Part shown: positions 9,274-18,383 of the stretch, in pieces
Position numbering within the stretch: the first letter of the stretch is position 1
How the letters are laid out: every line of letters starts with the position of its first letter
From: Aureimonas sp. AU22
GTDB lineage: Bacteria; Pseudomonadota; Alphaproteobacteria; Rhizobiales; Rhizobiaceae
Direction of reading: 5' to 3'
Assembly: GCF_001463745.1 (NCBI RefSeq)
Contig: NZ_BBWJ01000006.1
Span: 1-64,000 of the forward strand
Length of the DNA stretch: 64,000 nucleotides
Notes under the pieces: generated by a model
Database searches by the model: none
What the model saw: only the letters and a program-made list of their open reading frames with translations
What the model was told of the DNA's origin: nothing
Position numbers and translations under genes: made by a program

Positions 9274-9316
9274 ATGCCGACGGGCCCGCAATAGAAAATT
9301 TTGCGGGCAAAGGCAA

Positions 9317-9345
9317 GCCTCGGGCGCGAGATCGGCGCCCGAGGC
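9317..9345 (-). terminator. Hairpin downstream of the phasin gene
   Basis: A perfect 11-bp stem (GCCTCGGGCGC with its complement) around a 7-base loop, 10 bases after the phasin stop. The following leftward sequence is only moderately T-rich (TTGCCTTTG), so termination is plausible but not certain. Confidence 0.55.
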
Positions 9346-9354
9346 GGGGTGGGA

Positions 9355-9843
9355 TCAGAAACGATCCTGTCCGGTGGCCTTCTGGGCGGCGTCCCGCCCC
9401 GGGCGGATGACGTCCTGCGCCACGCTCTGGGACAGGGCCTGCATCTCCTTGGCCTGGTCGGCGACCATCTCGACCTGGCGACGCATGTAGCTCGTCTGGA
9501 GTTCCATGAACTCGGCCATGGATTTGGCGGACGCGAGCTTCTCCATATGCGCGAAGTTCATCTCGGCCTGGGCGCGCATGCCTTCGAGCGCGCGCTTGGT
9601 CAGGTTGAGCGAACCCGAATGGGCGTTCTCGATCGTCGCCTCCAGCGTCTGCGTCGCCTGGTCGGCCGCCGACTTCATGCGCGCATAGGCTTCCTTGGAC
9701 TGCTCGATCGACTTCTGCGTCATCGTGCGGAAGGCCTCGCCCATCTTGGACGGATCGAGCCCCAAGGCGGCTTGCGCGCGCTGTGCGCTGTCGAAGGCGT
9801 CGCGCGCCGGATCTCCGGAGTTGAAGTTCTCGGTATCGGACAT
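9355..9843 (-). CDS. Phasin family protein
   Basis: A 162-residue, almost entirely helical protein of the alphaproteobacterial phasin family. The conserved stretch FRTMTQKSIEQSKEAYARM is followed by the ATIENAHSG region and the MRAQAEMNFAHMEKLA helix, with a late segment LQTSYMRRQVEMVADQAKEM. Phasins coat polyhydroxybutyrate granules and act with PhaR and PHB synthase; some family members have other roles. It stands alone between tRNA-His and the divergent sensor kinase, with no pha genes in view, so the granule role is inferred from family only. Confidence 0.92.
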   Translation of the reverse strand: MSDTENFNSGDPARDAFDSAQRAQAALGLDPSKMGEAFRTMTQKSIEQSKEAYARMKSAADQATQTLEATIENAHSGSLNLTKRALEGMRAQAEMNFAHMEKLASAKSMAEFMELQTSYMRRQVEMVADQAKEMQALSQSVAQDVIRPGRDAAQKATGQDRF

Positions 9844-10020
9844 GTCGGCGTTCTCCTCAGCCGGACGATGGCGGATCCATAGCCCGCACCGAAGAAACTA
9901 GGGGCCTGCGTAGGCAACGAACAGGGCCGCGCGCAGAAACACGCAGGCCCATTAACCCTGCGCCCGCTTTGGCGCGCGGCAGCGGCCCGAAGTTCTGGAT
10001 TTGATCTCCGAGGGGCCTTA

Positions 10021-10041
10021 TTAACGGATCGGTAACCGATC
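10021..10041. promoter_or_regulatory. CtrA-like box overlapped by an inverted repeat
   Basis: TTAA at 10021, seven bases, then GTAAC at 10032 differs by one base from the CtrA consensus TTAA-N7-TTAAC. A perfect dyad GATCGGT-A-ACCGATC at 10027-10041 overlaps it. Both lie about 45-65 bases before the kinase start codon. This is sequence resemblance only. Confidence 0.4.
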
Positions 10042-10084
10042 GACGTTCCTGGGAGCCGAGGCCATTCCGTCCGCCCTCGACATC

Positions 10085-13000
10085 ATGGCGCTGAAGTCCG
10101 TCCGAGCCGCCGCCTCGGCGGGCTCTGCCGTAGCGGTGCTGGACGCCGGCCTCTCGGCCGTCCTCTGGTCCAACCGCGCCGGCAGCCGCCTGTTCGGGCG
10201 TTGCGACGACGCATGCGCCGAAGACGACGACGTCATGCGGCAGATCCGCTCGGCGCGCGAAGCCTTTGCCGGCAAGGGTCGAACGCAGCTTCTCCTGCGC
10301 CCGCCGCAAGGCAGCGGCCTCGGCAAGGCGCTGCTTGCGCGACTGGAAGCGATCACGGCCGGCGGCACGCATCTCGCCCTTCTTTCGATGAAGCTCGGCC
10401 TCGAAGCCGTGCCCGCCGAAGAACTGGCGGCCGACCTCCTGCATGATGCCGGCGTGTCGGACGGGCTCGCCTGCGTGGTGAACCGGAACGGCATCGTGGC
10501 GGCCACCCGCCGCCTTCCCGAGGACGAGCATTCGCTTCTCGCGGTGCAGGGCCGCGAGTTCCTTCTGGCGGACGAAGACCGGCTGGTGGTGGAGGACGAG
10601 GCCGGCGCCCTGTCGTTTGCGCGCGTCGGCGAGTCGCTCGTGCTGATTCATATCGACATGCCGGACGAAGCGGTCGACGCCGAGGAGGCGTTGGCCGATC
10701 CCGTCGAGCCATCCGAAGCCGCGACGGACGATACCGCGGCTCAGATCGAGGACGAAACCGTATCGCGGGAGAGCGAAGCGCTCGCCGGCGACGACGAGGC
10801 GTCCTCGACCGACATGGCGCTCGAAGACGGGGCGGCCGAACCGGCGACGATGGCCGGCGAGCCCGCACCGGACACGGCGCCCCCCCTCTTCCAACCCCCT
10901 CTTCCCGAGCCGCTCGACACGGCGTCGGCGGCGCCCACGCCTTCCGCCGGCCCGTTCCGTGCGGCGCTGGACGCCGAACCCGTGCGCTTCGTCTGGCAGA
11001 CCGACGCCGAAGCCTGCTTCTCGCAGCTTTCGCCGGAGTTTGCCGCAACGGTCGGGCCGCGCGCCGCGGACGTGATCGGCCGCCCTTTCGCCGATGTCGC
11101 GCGCGTCTTCGGCTTCGACGATTCCGGCGAGATCGAGCGCCTGCTCTTGCGCCGCGACACCTGGTCGGGCCGCACCATCCTGTGGCCGCTGGAGGGGACC
11201 GATCAGCGCGCGCCGATCGATCTGGCGGGCCTGCCGATCTACAGCCGGGATCGCGAGTTCCAGGGGTTCCGGGGCTTCGGCGTGGTGCGCCCGGCCGAGC
11301 ATGAGGACGACCCGGCGGCAATCGGCCTCGCCCTTGCCCTGCCCGAGCGCGCCATTCCGGTCGATGCGCCCGAAGTCGAGCCTGAGGCGGCAGCCGAGCC
11401 GGCCGAGCGATCCGGCGCAGACGGTGCGCCGGCCTTCGGTCGCCGCCCGGCGCCCCCTGCCCCCGCCAGCGAAACGGCGGCGGAGCGCCGGCGTCGCGAG
11501 GCCAACCTGTCCAATACCGAGGCGGCCGCCTTCCGCGCGATCGGCGCCAAGCTGGGAATGCGCGCCCCGGCCAGCCAGCCCGAGCGGCAGGCGACTGCCC
11601 GGCAGCCCGCTCCCGACATCGAAGCGAGCGAAGCCGAGGCCGACGGCGCCACCCTGCTCCTGCCGGTGCAGGAGCTGGAGGACATGCTGGACGCCCTGCC
11701 GCTGGCCGTCCTCGTGCAGATGCAGGAGCGGCTGATCTTCGCCAACCGGCGGTTCTTCTCGCTGACGCGCTACGACGATCTCGACGCTCTGGAGGCGGCG
11801 GGCGGCCTCGACCACCTCGTCCAGACCTCGGGCTCGGGAACGGGCGACGAGGACGCGGTGATCCTGTGCGCCGACGGCTCGTTCGAGCGCGCCCGCCTGC
11901 ATCTGCAGCGCATCAGCGTCGCGGGGCGTTCCTGCCTTCTCATGTCCTTCCCGCCCGTGGCGGCGGAGCCGGACGAGGACATGACCCCGATCCTCCTCGA
12001 TCTCCAGGGCGAGGTGGAGGAGTTGCAGGCCGTGCTCGACACGGCGACCGACGGTATCCTTCTCCTCGACGAGGGAGAGCGTCTGCGCAAGATGAACGGC
12101 GCCGCCGAAGCGCTGTTCGGCCTCAGGCCCGAAGCCTATGCCGGCCTGCCGCTGCAGGATCTTCTTGCGGCGGACAGCCGCCGGGTGCTGACCGACTACA
12201 TCGGAACGCTGCGCGACAACGGTCTCGCCTCGATCCTCAATGACGGGCGCGAGGTCGAGGCCCGGGTCGCCGGAAGCGAGGCCACGATCCCGCTCTTCAT
12301 GACGCTCGGCCGCCTCAGCCAGGGGCGGGGCTGGTGCGTCGTGATCCGCGACATCGCCCAGTGGAAGAGCGCGGAGACCGACCTGATCGAGGCGCGGCGG
12401 CTGGCCGAGGACGCGAGCCTCCACAAGAGCCGCTTCCTCGCCAATATCAGCCACGAGTTGCGCACCCCGCTCAACGCCATCATCGGCTTTGCCGACGTCA
12501 TGGCGTCGGAATGCTTCGGCCCGATCGGCCACGAGCGCTATCTCGAATATCTCGGCGACATCAAGCGCTCGGGCCATCACGTGCTCGATCTCGTCAACGA
12601 CCTCCTCGACATCTCCAAGATCGAGGCGGGCAAGGTCGATCTCGCCTTCGAGGCGGTCTCGCTCAACGACGTGGTCGCCGAGGTCGTCTCGCTCATGCAA
12701 CCGCAGGCCAACCGGGAGCGGGTGATCGTGCGGTCGGTGCTGCCGGCCACCGTGCCGAGCGTCGTCGCCGACCGGCGCTCCGTGCGCCAGATCGCGCTCA
12801 ACCTGATCGCCAACGCCGTGCGCTTCACGCCGGCCGGCGGCCAGATCGTCGCCTCGACGCACTATGGCGCGGGCGGCGAGGTGGCCCTGCGCTTCCGCGA
12901 TTCGGGCATCGGCATGACGGAACGCGAGATCGAGATCGCGCTGACCCCGTTCCAGCAGGTCAACGCCGGCCGTGACGAACGGGGTGAAGGCACCGGGCTC

Positions 13001-13123
13001 GGCCTGCCGCTGACCAAGGCCATGGCCGAGGCGAACCGGGCGCAGTTCTCCATCGCCTCCACACCGGGCGAGGGAACGCTGGTGGAGATCGTGTTCCCCG
13101 CCCAGCGCGTTCTGGCCGACTAG
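10085..13123 (+). CDS. Multi-PAS sensor histidine kinase, PdhS/PleC/DivJ-like
   Basis: A 1012-residue soluble histidine kinase without membrane helices. The first 200 residues form a poorly conserved sensory region, followed by an acidic, Pro/Ala-rich linker (about 200-290). PAS-like segments start near 298 (VRFVWQTDAEACFSQLSPEF), 530 (LEDMLDALPLAVLVQ) and 655 (LDTATDGILLLDEGERL). The HisKA domain has ISHELRTPLNAIIGF with phospho-acceptor His790 and the typical PdhS/PleC continuation FGPIGHERYLEYL. The ATPase has LNLIANAVRFTP (N box), FRDSGIGM (G1) and GEGTGLGLPL (G2). Such kinases control DivK/CtrA and the division cycle in Brucella and Caulobacter; the size and soluble layout fit PdhS best, but the exact paralogue is not certain. 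The ATG at 10085 lacks a clear ribosome site and an upstream start is possible. Confidence 0.9.
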   Translation: MALKSVRAAASAGSAVAVLDAGLSAVLWSNRAGSRLFGRCDDACAEDDDVMRQIRSAREAFAGKGRTQLLLRPPQGSGLGKALLARLEAITAGGTHLALLSMKLGLEAVPAEELAADLLHDAGVSDGLACVVNRNGIVAATRRLPEDEHSLLAVQGREFLLADEDRLVVEDEAGALSFARVGESLVLIHIDMPDEAVDAEEALADPVEPSEAATDDTAAQIEDETVSRESEALAGDDEASSTDMALEDGAAEPATMAGEPAPDTAPPLFQPPLPEPLDTASAAPTPSAGPFRAALDAEPVRFVWQTDAEACFSQLSPEFAATVGPRAADVIGRPFADVARVFGFDDSGEIERLLLRRDTWSGRTILWPLEGTDQRAPIDLAGLPIYSRDREFQGFRGFGVVRPAEHEDDPAAIGLALALPERAIPVDAPEVEPEAAAEPAERSGADGAPAFGRRPAPPAPASETAAERRRREANLSNTEAAAFRAIGAKLGMRAPASQPERQATARQPAPDIEASEAEADGATLLLPVQELEDMLDALPLAVLVQMQERLIFANRRFFSLTRYDDLDALEAAGGLDHLVQTSGSGTGDEDAVILCADGSFERARLHLQRISVAGRSCLLMSFPPVAAEPDEDMTPILLDLQGEVEELQAVLDTATDGILLLDEGERLRKMNGAAEALFGLRPEAYAGLPLQDLLAADSRRVLTDYIGTLRDNGLASILNDGREVEARVAGSEATIPLFMTLGRLSQGRGWCVVIRDIAQWKSAETDLIEARRLAEDASLHKSRFLANISHELRTPLNAIIGFADVMASECFGPIGHERYLEYLGDIKRSGHHVLDLVNDLLDISKIEAGKVDLAFEAVSLNDVVAEVVSLMQPQANRERVIVRSVLPATVPSVVADRRSVRQIALNLIANAVRFTPAGGQIVASTHYGAGGEVALRFRDSGIGMTEREIEIALTPFQQVNAGRDERGEGTGLGLPLTKAMAEANRAQFSIASTPGEGTLVEIVFPAQRVLAD

Positions 13124-13509
13124 GGCCACGACTGAGGGCTCCGGACTGACGCCGGGCGCCGGATCGCGTCGGGCAAGGAAACCGGGCGGGATAGCGGCGC
13201 TCATCGCATAAAGACGCCGTCCGATCCGCAGGCATCGCAGGCCAGCCGGCGGAGTTCTGATGGGCGTTGCCGGTGCAAAATGCCGGTTCTCGCAAGAACT
13301 CGGTTCGCGCGTTACTTTTGGAACGATTCCAACGTAATAGCTCAACGGAACGTTACTGCGTTTTCGTCTTGATTCCCGTGACCGTCTGCGGCATCGAAAA
13401 CCGGACTGCGTCGTGCAAGTTTCGCAGTCGCGCCAGGCAGGCCACCCGGCTCCGCCTTCCCGTTACTGCGAACCCGCCGCGACGCGTGCGGTGCCCCGAG
13501 GACCTGAGG
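13124..13509. other. Promoter region of the ferric-iron importer
   Basis: 386 bases with no supported gene. It holds an Irr-box-like dyad (listed separately), a second inverted repeat GTTCT-CGCA-AGAAC at 13286-13299, and the ten-base word CGTTACTGCG twice, at 13351 and 13461, exactly 110 bases apart. The area is less GC-rich than its surroundings around 13310-13380, as expected for promoter DNA. Confidence 0.55.
13317..13333. promoter_or_regulatory. Irr-box (ICE)-like dyad upstream of the iron transporter
   Basis: The core TTGGAA-CGA-TTCCAA (13318-13332) is a perfect inverted repeat. It resembles the iron-control element bound by Irr in Hyphomicrobiales (TTTAGAA-N3-TTCTAAA), matching 11 of 14 positions, and one pair of changes is symmetric. 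Flanking TTAC (13312) and GTAA (13334) extend the symmetry. It lies about 175 bases before the binding-protein start codon. Confidence 0.5.
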
Positions 13510-14556
13510 ATGACCAAGCTTCTTTCGAGCCGCACGGCCTTTGCGATGGGTGTCGGCATGCTGGCTGTCGCAAGCCCGACCCTCGCGCAGGCTGCGGATG
13601 TCAACATCTACTCCTCGCGACAGCCCGCCCTGATCCAGCCGCTGCTCGACGCCTTCACGAAGGAGACGGGCCTCACCACGGCGACGATCTTCATCGAGAA
13701 GGGTTTGGAAGAGCGCATCAAGGCGGAAGGGGCGAACTCGCCCGCCGACGTCGTGCTGACGGTCGATATCGGACGTCTCGACGCCACCAAGCAGGCGGGC
13801 GTGCTGCAGGCGCTGGACGATGCGGTGATCGAGAAGGACATCCCGGCCGCGTTCCGCGACGCGGGCAAGGAATGGTCGGGCCTCACGTCGCGGGCGCGTG
13901 TCGTCTACGCCTCCAAGGAGCGCGTCGGTGACGAGGCCCTCACCTACGAAGGGCTCGCCGACCCGAAGTGGAAGGGCAAGATCTGCATCCGCTCCGGCCA
14001 GCATCAGTACAACGTGGCGCTCGTCGCGGCCTATCTCGCCCACCACGGCGAGGAGGCGACGCGCACATGGCTGACGGGTCTTCGCGACAATCTGGCGAGC
14101 GCGCCGGAAGGCGGCGACCGCGATCAGGCCCGCAACGTCGCGGCCGGCCAGTGCGATATCGCGATCGGCAACACCTATTACGTCGGCTTGATGCGCAACA
14201 ACGAAAAGGAGCCCGAGCAGAAGGAATGGGCCGAGGCGATCAAGGTGATCCTGCCGACCTTCGAGAACGGCGGTACCCATGTCAACATTTCCGGCATGGG
14301 CCTCGCCAGACACGCGCCCAACCGCGATAACGCGGTCAAGTTCATGGAATTCCTGACCACCGACGAGGCGCAGCGCATCTACGCCGAGGTCAATTACGAA
14401 TACCCGCTGAAGGACGGCGTCGCGGTATCCGAGACCGTGAAGAGCTTCGGCGAGCTGAAGCCGGACACGCTGTCGCTCGGCGACATCGCCGCGAACCGGG
14501 CTCGTGCGTCCGAGCTGATCGACGAGGTCGGTTTCGACAACGGCCCGAAGTCCTGA
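13510..14556 (+). CDS. Ferric-iron ABC transporter substrate-binding protein (FbpA/AfuA type)
   Basis: A 348-residue periplasmic binding protein. The signal peptide ends near residue 30 (LAQAADVNIYSSRQ). The family opening VNIYSSRQPALIQPLLDAF is followed by PADVVLTVDIGRLD, IGNTYYVGLM (the tyrosine pair used to bind Fe3+ in FbpA) and GTHVNISGMGLARHAPN. These features place it in the Fe(III) group of the extracellular-solute-binding family. A GAGG site precedes the ATG at 13510. The permease follows 94 bases later. Iron specificity is supported by the tyrosine pair and by the Irr-like dyad upstream, the latter by inference. Confidence 0.92.
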   Translation: MTKLLSSRTAFAMGVGMLAVASPTLAQAADVNIYSSRQPALIQPLLDAFTKETGLTTATIFIEKGLEERIKAEGANSPADVVLTVDIGRLDATKQAGVLQALDDAVIEKDIPAAFRDAGKEWSGLTSRARVVYASKERVGDEALTYEGLADPKWKGKICIRSGQHQYNVALVAAYLAHHGEEATRTWLTGLRDNLASAPEGGDRDQARNVAAGQCDIAIGNTYYVGLMRNNEKEPEQKEWAEAIKVILPTFENGGTHVNISGMGLARHAPNRDNAVKFMEFLTTDEAQRIYAEVNYEYPLKDGVAVSETVKSFGELKPDTLSLGDIAANRARASELIDEVGFDNGPKS

Positions 14557-14650
14557 TCACCCGGCCGAACCCGATCGAGGCGCGGGCGGCTGAACGGGCC
14601 GCCTTCTCCATCGTGCGACTGCGGACGACGCCGTGGTGAGCGAGCTTTCG

Positions 14651-16330
14651 ATGAAACACGAGGGCGCGGCGCCGGCTCTTCGCCGCGCGATGGGATCGGA
14701 GCGCCTGTTCCTTCTCGCGGCGATCGCGCTCGGGGTTCTCGTCGCGCTGCCCGTCCTGTCGCTTCCCGTGATCGCGCTCAGTGGCACGGCCGACAACTGG
14801 AGCCATCTCGCGCGCACCGTGCTGCCGCGCGCGGCCGGGACGACGCTGATGCTGATGGCGGGCGTCGGTCTCGCGACGGCGACCGTCGGCACCCTCACCG
14901 CCTGGCTGGTGACGAGCTTCCGCTTTCCCGGCCGGTGCATCTTCGCCTGGGCGCTCGTCCTGCCGCTGGCCGTTCCGACCTATATCGCCGCCTACTGCTT
15001 CAACGAGCTCCTGCACTATGTCGGGCCCGTTCAGTCCGGTCTTCGGTCGCTGTTCGGCTGGACCGCGCGGTCCGACTACTGGTTCCCCGACATCCGGTCC
15101 CCCGGCGGCGCGGTGCTGGTGCTGTCCAGCGTTCTCTATCCTTATGTCTTCCTGACCGTGCGCCTCGTGCTTCTGATGCAGGGGCGCAAGGCATCCGACG
15201 TCGCGCGCACGCTCGGCGCCGGGCGCCTGCGCATCCTTCTCACCGTGCTCCTGCCGATGGCCCGCCCGGCGATCGCGGTGGGTGTGGCGCTGGTGCTGAT
15301 GGAAACCGTCAACGACATCGGCGCGGTGGAATTTCTGGGCGTCCAGACCCTCACCTTCGCCGTCTATGCCACCTGGCTCAATCGCGGGGATCTTGCCGGC
15401 GCCACGCAGATCGCGCTTCTGATGCTCGCCGTCATCTTCGCCCTTCTCTGGGCCGAACGCTTTGCCCGGCGCCGCCAACGCTTCTCGACGGCGCGGGCCG
15501 ACACGGTGCGGGCCGGCGCGGACCGGCTGCGGGGCCTCAAGGGCTGGGCCGCCGCCCTCGCCTGTCTGCTTCCGATCCTCGCCGGCTTCGGCGTGCCCTT
15601 CGCGATCCTTGGAAGCTACGCGTGGCGGCGGCCGGACGACTTTGCCGATCCGCAACTGTGGCGCGCGCTCCAGAACACCGTCGCGGTGGCCGGGGCGGCG
15701 GCGCTCCTGACCGTCGCCATCGGGTTCCTCGTCGCCTACGGCATCCGCCTCAGCAACGCACGGCCTCTCCGCCTCCTGTCGCGCCTCGCCGCCTTCGGCT
15801 ACGCGGTGCCGGGCACGATCCTCGCCATGGGTATCCTCGTGCCCTTCGCGGCCTTCGACAACGCGCTGGACGCCCGGATGCGCGAGTGGTTCGGGGTCTC
15901 GACGGGACTCCTCCTGTCGGGATCGGGCTTTGCCATCGTCTTCGCATGCACCGCGCGCTTCATGGCAATGGGCCACGGCTCGCTCGACAACGGCTTCGCC
16001 AAGCTCTCGCCCCATCTCGACATGGCTTCGCGCGCGCTCGGCCACGGGCCCGGCGGCACGCTGAGACGCGTCCTCCTGCCCCTGATGCGCCCGGCCCTTC
16101 TGACGGCATTGCTCCTGGTCTTCGTGGAGGCCGCCAAGGAGCTTTCCGCGACGATCCTCCTGCGCCCGTTCGACTTCGACACGCTGGCGACCTTCGTCTA
16201 TGCTCAGGCCTCGCGCGCCGCCTTCGAGGACGGAGCGATCGCCGCGCTCCTCATCGTGGCGACCGGCATCCTGCCCGTCATCGTGCTGACGCGCAGCCTG
16301 GCGGCAACGCAGGATCGACGGGACGACTGA
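14651..16330 (+). CDS. Ferric-iron ABC transporter permease, fused two-domain (FbpB/AfuB type)
   Basis: About 560 residues with roughly 12 membrane helices in two homologous halves. Each half has the cytoplasmic loop that contacts the ATPase: SDVARTLGAGRLRILLTVLL in the first and a matching SRALGHGPGGTLRRVLLPLM in the second. This duplicated layout is standard for FbpB/AfuB/SfuB. The start is uncertain: ATG at 14651 or GTG at 14633, both in frame. No ATPase gene follows; the next gene is an AsmA-like protein. The importer must therefore use an ATPase encoded elsewhere. Confidence 0.92.
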   Translation: MKHEGAAPALRRAMGSERLFLLAAIALGVLVALPVLSLPVIALSGTADNWSHLARTVLPRAAGTTLMLMAGVGLATATVGTLTAWLVTSFRFPGRCIFAWALVLPLAVPTYIAAYCFNELLHYVGPVQSGLRSLFGWTARSDYWFPDIRSPGGAVLVLSSVLYPYVFLTVRLVLLMQGRKASDVARTLGAGRLRILLTVLLPMARPAIAVGVALVLMETVNDIGAVEFLGVQTLTFAVYATWLNRGDLAGATQIALLMLAVIFALLWAERFARRRQRFSTARADTVRAGADRLRGLKGWAAALACLLPILAGFGVPFAILGSYAWRRPDDFADPQLWRALQNTVAVAGAAALLTVAIGFLVAYGIRLSNARPLRLLSRLAAFGYAVPGTILAMGILVPFAAFDNALDARMREWFGVSTGLLLSGSGFAIVFACTARFMAMGHGSLDNGFAKLSPHLDMASRALGHGPGGTLRRVLLPLMRPALLTALLLVFVEAAKELSATILLRPFDFDTLATFVYAQASRAAFEDGAIAALLIVATGILPVIVLTRSLAATQDRRDD

Positions 16331-16457
16331 CAAGGCTCGCGCAAGCCAGGCTTGCCAACGCCTTCCCTCCGGCACAATTCGGTGCGAAACAACGCTTTCC
16401 CGGCCGTCACCGACAGCGCGCCGCATCCGTCTGATTCCGCCATCCGAAAGGCCGTTC

Positions 16458-18341
16458 TTGACCCCAGCGCGCGATCCGTCTCCTCGTGTCCCGACGGACA
16501 CGGGCCCGCGCCGCCGCAAGGTCAAGCGGTCCCTGGCGATCGGGGGTGCGCTGGCGCTGGTCGTGGCCGGCGGGATCGTCGCGGCGTTCTCCACGTTTTC
16601 GCTCACCCTGCCAACCGCTCAGGCCGAGATCGAGGCACGACTCAGCCGGCTCGTCGGCGCACCGGTGGCCGTCGCCGGCACCGCCGAGTTCGCCCTTCTG
16701 CCGCGCCCGAGCGTGATCCTGTCGGACGTGCGGGCGCTGACCGTGTCGAACGGAGCCCCCCTCCAGCTGGACGTCGACCGCCTGGAGGCCGACTTCAACC
16801 TGCTGGACGCCCTGGCGGGGCGTGCGGACATCCGCCGGGTGACGCTGGTGCGCCCGGAACTCGGCCCCGCCGACCCCGCCCCTTCGTCGGCGGGGGTCTC
16901 GGCCGCTCCCGCGCCGCCCGCGCCGACATCCACGGCCCCCTTGCCCGCCACTGCCGACGGACGCGAAACCCTGCGCGCGCTGCTGGACCGTTTCCAGGGG
17001 CTCGACGAGTTGCGGCTGCGCGACGGCCTCGTTCGTCTGCCCGGCATGGACGGTGCGGTCTCCAGCGCCGACCTCGACTTCCGCTGGGCGGGCAACGGGT
17101 CGCCGGCCAGCCTGTCCGGCAGCTTCGTCTGGAACGGGCAGCCGGCCAAGGTGCAGGGGCAGATCGACCGCCCCGTCCCCTTCTTCGACGGGGAAACGAG
17201 CCCTTTGCGTCTCGTCCTGTCGGCGCCGTCGGGCGAGATCGGCTTTTCGGGCGACGGGTCGGGCGCCAGACCGTTGCGCCTGTCGGGCGTCCTGCGGCTG
17301 GCGACGCCCTCGCTGTCGCGCGCCGCGCGCTGGCTGGGTGAGCCGTCCGTGCCAGATCTCGGCGCCCTGGCCCTCGAGACGCGGATCGAGCTGTCGGGAG
17401 AACGGGTCAATTTCGGCGCCGTGCAGCTCGATCTCGGAGGCAACCAGGCGCGCGGCGCCATGGAGGCCGATCTTTCGGGATCGGCGCGGCGCCGGTCGCT
17501 GTCGGGAACCCTCGCCTTCGCCAATCTCGACCTCGGTCGCGCCTTCCAGGCGATCGCCCCCGTGCCGCGCAACATCCTGGATCTTCAGCGTCCCGTGAGC
17601 TTCGATCTCGGGCGTGATCTCGACATCGACCTGCGGCTTTCCGCGCAGCGCGCCCAGCTCGGTCCGGTACCGGCCACCGAGGTGGCAGCCGCGATCAAGG
17701 TCGTGGCCGGTTCCGGCACGCTTGATATCGGCGACATGGCGGCACTGGGCGGCAGGGGCGGCCTTCGCTTACGCTTCGGCCCGACGAACGGGCATCCGAT
17801 GCTGGATGCCAGCCTCCGCCTGTCGGCGGTGAGCATGGCTGATATCGACGCCCTGTCGGTCGTCCCGCTCCCCGTCTCGACGGGCTCGGCGGATCTCGAT
17901 CTGACGCTCCAGAGCCCGGCGGCGAGCTGGGGCGAGCTCCTCACCAGCGGACGGACGGCACTCAATCTGCGGGTCACCGACGGCCGGCTGCGCGGCTTTC
18001 CGGCAGAGCTGATGCGCGCGCCCGGCCGGCACGAGATCGAGGCCACGACCGGCTCGCCCGCCGAAGGCTTCCGGACCCTCACCGCCTCCCTTCAGGGCAC
18101 GGGACTGCGCATGCGTCTGGAGACCCTCGTCATGACCACGAGCACGGGCACCAGCGAGGCACAGGGCGTGTTCGACGTCCACACGCGCCGCCTGAACCTG
18201 TCCGGCACCTCGCAGCCCACGGTGGTCGAGGCATCGGGAACGGGGTCCGCGTTCACTTCCTCTCAACCCATTCCGTTTACGATACGGGGAGAATGGCCCC
18301 GCCCGGTCATGACCGTGGACGCGCCCGAGGCGCCGATCTGA
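16458..18341 (+). CDS. AsmA-family protein
   Basis: A 627-residue protein anchored by one N-terminal helix (residues about 24-46, SLAIGGALALVVAGGIVAAF), with the rest predicted periplasmic and beta-rich. The AsmA signature lies right after the helix: LSRLVGAPVAVAGTAEFALL and PRPSVILSDVRAL. AsmA-like proteins are thought to move or help distribute phospholipids between the two membranes or to affect outer-membrane assembly. A Pro/Ala/Ser-rich linker occurs near residues 135-160. Translation appears to start at TTG (16458), with GAAAGG nearby. It is not obviously linked to the iron genes upstream. Confidence 0.87.
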   Translation: MTPARDPSPRVPTDTGPRRRKVKRSLAIGGALALVVAGGIVAAFSTFSLTLPTAQAEIEARLSRLVGAPVAVAGTAEFALLPRPSVILSDVRALTVSNGAPLQLDVDRLEADFNLLDALAGRADIRRVTLVRPELGPADPAPSSAGVSAAPAPPAPTSTAPLPATADGRETLRALLDRFQGLDELRLRDGLVRLPGMDGAVSSADLDFRWAGNGSPASLSGSFVWNGQPAKVQGQIDRPVPFFDGETSPLRLVLSAPSGEIGFSGDGSGARPLRLSGVLRLATPSLSRAARWLGEPSVPDLGALALETRIELSGERVNFGAVQLDLGGNQARGAMEADLSGSARRRSLSGTLAFANLDLGRAFQAIAPVPRNILDLQRPVSFDLGRDLDIDLRLSAQRAQLGPVPATEVAAAIKVVAGSGTLDIGDMAALGGRGGLRLRFGPTNGHPMLDASLRLSAVSMADIDALSVVPLPVSTGSADLDLTLQSPAASWGELLTSGRTALNLRVTDGRLRGFPAELMRAPGRHEIEATTGSPAEGFRTLTASLQGTGLRMRLETLVMTTSTGTSEAQGVFDVHTRRLNLSGTSQPTVVEASGTGSAFTSSQPIPFTIRGEWPRPVMTVDAPEAPI

Positions 18342-18383
18342 TCCGGCGGGCGGGGTGCCTCCTTGCCCGGGAACCAGACGCCC

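Noticed and set aside
8953-9294. Small plus-strand frames across the gap and tRNA-His
   Set aside because: They read through the tRNA in antisense and lack ribosome sites or family features.
9857-13345. A 1162-codon open frame on the minus strand opposite the PdhS-like kinase gene
   Set aside because: It is a shadow caused by GC-rich codon bias. The kinase frame has all conserved motifs, while the antisense product is Arg/Gly/Asp-rich and matches no family.
14390-16606. A 738-codon minus-strand frame opposite the iron permease
   Set aside because: Extremely rich in Arg, Gly, Glu and His with no domain features; the permease on the plus strand is certain.
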